A stretch of DNA of 64,000 nt from assembly GCF_037023145.1 (NCBI RefSeq), contig NZ_CP146092.1, positions 1,116,001-1,180,000 on the forward strand, given 5' to 3'. A program made the translations under genes and the position numbers. Shown one piece after another: positions 63,101 to 64,000 of the stretch; positions within the stretch are counted from its first letter, which is position 1; the number at the start of each line of letters is the position of its first letter. Source of the DNA: Ralstonia sp. RRA (lineage in GTDB: Bacteria > Pseudomonadota > Gammaproteobacteria > Burkholderiales > Burkholderiaceae). The notes under the pieces are model-generated. The model was not told the origin of the DNA and searched no databases. It saw only the letters and a program-made list of their open reading frames with translations.

Positions 63101-64000
63101 TCTGGTGGGGCGCGAGACGGGGCGGCAGGCAGGTGAGTTTGTCCTGCAGCGGCAGTACGACGTGGTTGGCCGTCTGCAGCGCCAGGCTGTCGGCCCGCGC
63201 GCCGCCTTCGACGTGCTGCAATCAACCCCCGTGGAGGCGCTGCAGCGTCTCACCCGCCAGCGCTATCGCTACGACGCTGCAGGGCAACTCACACAAGTCG
63301 ATACCGACGCCGACAGCTTGACCTACGCGCACGACGAGTGCGGGCAGGTAACGGCCGTCGACAGCATCCGCCAGCCCGCAGAGCACTACGCCTACGATGC
63401 GTCCCGCAATATTGCCGCGCATGGCCGCCAAGGCCCGGTCGATCGGCACGACTACCTGGCGGGTGGTCTGCCCGTGCAGGCTGGCCATGTCCACTACCGT
63501 TATGACGCACGCGGGCGCGTTATCGAAAAGACCATTGACCGGCCTGGGGCTCCGGCGCGTACGTGGCAGTACACCTGGGATGGCCTCAACCGCCTGGTGG
63601 AGGTGCACACCCCCGACAACGGAACCTGGACGTACCGCTACGACGCCTTTGGCCGACGCATCGAAAAGACGCATGTCGATACCGGGCGCGCAGTGCGATT
63701 CGTGTGGGACGGCTACACGCTTGCCGAACGTTGGGACCGCCAGCCCGATGGCACGGACGGCGTGGCCACGACATGGCATTTCGAGCCCGAAAGCTTTACG
63801 CCGCTGGCGCAGGAGCGCGATGGGGCGCAGTACGCTGTCTTCAGCGCACCCACCGGCTTGCCGCTGGAGATGTATCGCACCACGGGTGAGAAGATCTGGT
63901 CTGCGCGCTACAACCTATGGGGCAAGCGGCTGGATGAGAAGGCGCACGATGAAGGTGCCTTGCTGGACACCAGCTTGCGCTTTGCCGGGCAATGGGCCGA
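60114..64000 (+). CDS. PAAR-Rhs T6SS effector, partial (C-terminus beyond window)
   Basis: The frame is open for 1295 codons to the window edge. Two Ala/Gly-rich hydrophobic segments (about residues 45-115 and 140-190) form the membrane-insertion part bound by EagR. A PAAR domain follows (about 205-285: GNVTFEGKAAARVTDIIACDKHPG, VRIGHSSHCSGKVNSG), then the Rhs core from CKDPIDVATGEM with some 30 or more YD repeats (YDAAGRVIE, YRYDAAGQLTQ, YRYDARGRVIEK). Near the edge are WDGYTLAERWD and FEPESFTPLAQ, typical of the end of the core. The toxin tip and its immunity gene would follow just outside, so the toxic activity is unknown. Confidence 0.95.
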   Translation, partial: MADQDPSTPTPPTGPSGTAEERMAALQNLEDGEAKKQSQMKWVDGANYGMLGADVGYGAYAAGTAATAAGATGAAAAGAAALAAVPAVVALGGAWLLGKIGVTGAVEKGAEWLGDKLGLSIGKGDPHPACVGDDIAHSSGFWGMVAGLAIGVAIGAAVAATVATGGLAGAVIVGACMAGGLSLGSGLAAASQSMGSNCGKIASGSGNVTFEGKAAARVTDIIACDKHPGPEPLVEGSLTITVNQLPIVRIGHSSHCSGKVNSGRKSILIDKTTGQFGPKNPELTAGEEFVAGLLGGLLGAKLGGMIGGKAPGEPNKSAERDGVKDETATNCKDPIDVATGEMVEIRTDVSLPGVLPLVLTRRYRTRSDDAGLLGPKWSTNWSQRLRLDEGHLVRFFDGGGLTITFEAPDADLNGINLRESRYHLEGTRTAPRILDDETRRILWFAPLAEGATSRIERVEDWNGNAIDFEYDTDGRLTTLRHTVGDALVLAYSGDARTVSSITLHEVSGDTRRLVDYAYEGGMLTQVSSLQHGQFRYTYDAHGWMTSWRDTDQTEVRYAYDSAGRVIETGTREGYHTGRFIYEDGLTRVLDVDGEWRYEHNPEGLVTREVNPLGHVTQREWQLGRLASQTDALGRRTDFGYDEHGRLASMGDPEGSPTLFKYDAQRRLAAVVQPNGDRVALEYDDRHRLIARTEPDGQVKRYRYGEQGELLRATENEQETRFDYDAQLRLISTRLPTGAKLGTRFDALGRLLEETDADGNVTRHDYAAGLDNPRGDRAQTTLPDGSPQRIAYNTEGLAVASTDPLGRVTRHTYGPFDLLTATIDAAGHATRFEYDHATRPTRITNARGEVWEYRYDAAGRLVTEIDWGGRVSHYERDVAGRVIKKTWPDGGVWLYRYDAGDRPVAIDAGDVKLVYRYDAAGRMTAAAVQSGTTYINRFRYDAKGRLIEEDQHGQRLAHAYDAQGRRSARKTPHGETRYAYDALGALTQVGDLAIQRDLVGRETGRQAGEFVLQRQYDVVGRLQRQAVGPRAAFDVLQSTPVEALQRLTRQRYRYDAAGQLTQVDTDADSLTYAHDECGQVTAVDSIRQPAEHYAYDASRNIAAHGRQGPVDRHDYLAGGLPVQAGHVHYRYDARGRVIEKTIDRPGAPARTWQYTWDGLNRLVEVHTPDNGTWTYRYDAFGRRIEKTHVDTGRAVRFVWDGYTLAERWDRQPDGTDGVATTWHFEPESFTPLAQERDGAQYAVFSAPTGLPLEMYRTTGEKIWSARYNLWGKRLDEKAHDEGALLDTSLRFAGQWA

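Noticed and set aside
61371..63221. A 616-codon minus-strand frame opposite the Rhs core
   Set aside because: It arises from the repeated codon pattern of YD repeats read backwards; no start signal or family.

Overview
The window is high-GC DNA from a member of the Betaproteobacteria. Gene content, codon use and families (FMN-riboswitch ribB, ModE with tandem Mop domains, BaeSR, Rhs/VgrG/Eag T6SS genes, nfr-type polysaccharide genes) suggest Burkholderiales and most likely a Ralstonia-like genome. The genus is inferred; no rRNA or other phylogenetic marker is present. No tRNA, rRNA, CRISPR array, transposase or prophage gene was seen.

Layout. 1-2976: the 5' part of an MHS-type permease diverges from a Zn-dependent carbamoylase/allantoate-type amidohydrolase, followed by an FMN riboswitch and ribB. 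3012-10268: a catabolic divergon. The left arm is an RpiR/SIS regulator, D-aminoacylase-like deacetylase, RidA, GntP permease and KDPG aldolase; the right arm is a DSD1-type PLP ammonia-lyase and a 2-keto-3-deoxygluconate kinase. Two copies of a near-palindromic 15-bp site face each other between the arms. Together the enzymes spell a route from N-acetyl-D-glucosaminate to pyruvate and glyceraldehyde-3-phosphate. 10269-10590 holds a large hairpin repeat and a terminator. 10591-32215: mixed housekeeping and accessory genes: a penicillin-acylase family enzyme, a hybrid histidine kinase, an MFS exporter, a dodecin, a phosphoesterase lipoprotein divergent from a di-haem peroxidase, a TerC-CBS protein, an EamA transporter coupled to a B3/B4 protein, baeSR with a Spy-like chaperone, a UspA protein, two AraC regulators, two small exported proteins and a candidate small RNA. 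32216-39901: a PAS-GAF-GGDEF-EAL protein, then a molybdate block (modE, flavodoxin, divergent modBC with a candidate ModE operator) interrupted by an orphan protein and an ankyrin protein.

41715-57058 is the most striking region: a tightly overlapping 11-gene exopolysaccharide operon. It starts with wecB (UDP-ManNAc supply), a BcsB-like protein, NfrB (glycosyltransferase with C-terminal MshEN repeats that suggest c-di-GMP control) and NfrA (outer-membrane TPR/barrel exporter). It continues with an AlgF-like protein, two AlgJ/AlgX-type SGNH proteins, an AlgI/DltB-type MBOAT, a DltC-like carrier protein, a DltA-like adenylating enzyme with the FCGEVLP signature of D-alanine-activating DltA, and a terminal YbcH-like exported protein. 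I infer a secreted ManNAc-containing polymer decorated with acyl, possibly D-alanyl, esters. It is preceded by a 1.8-kb gene-poor region with a structured leader.

57391-64000 is a T6SS effector module: vgrG with an unusual N-terminal extension, an Eag chaperone and a PAAR-Rhs effector that runs off the window before its toxin domain.
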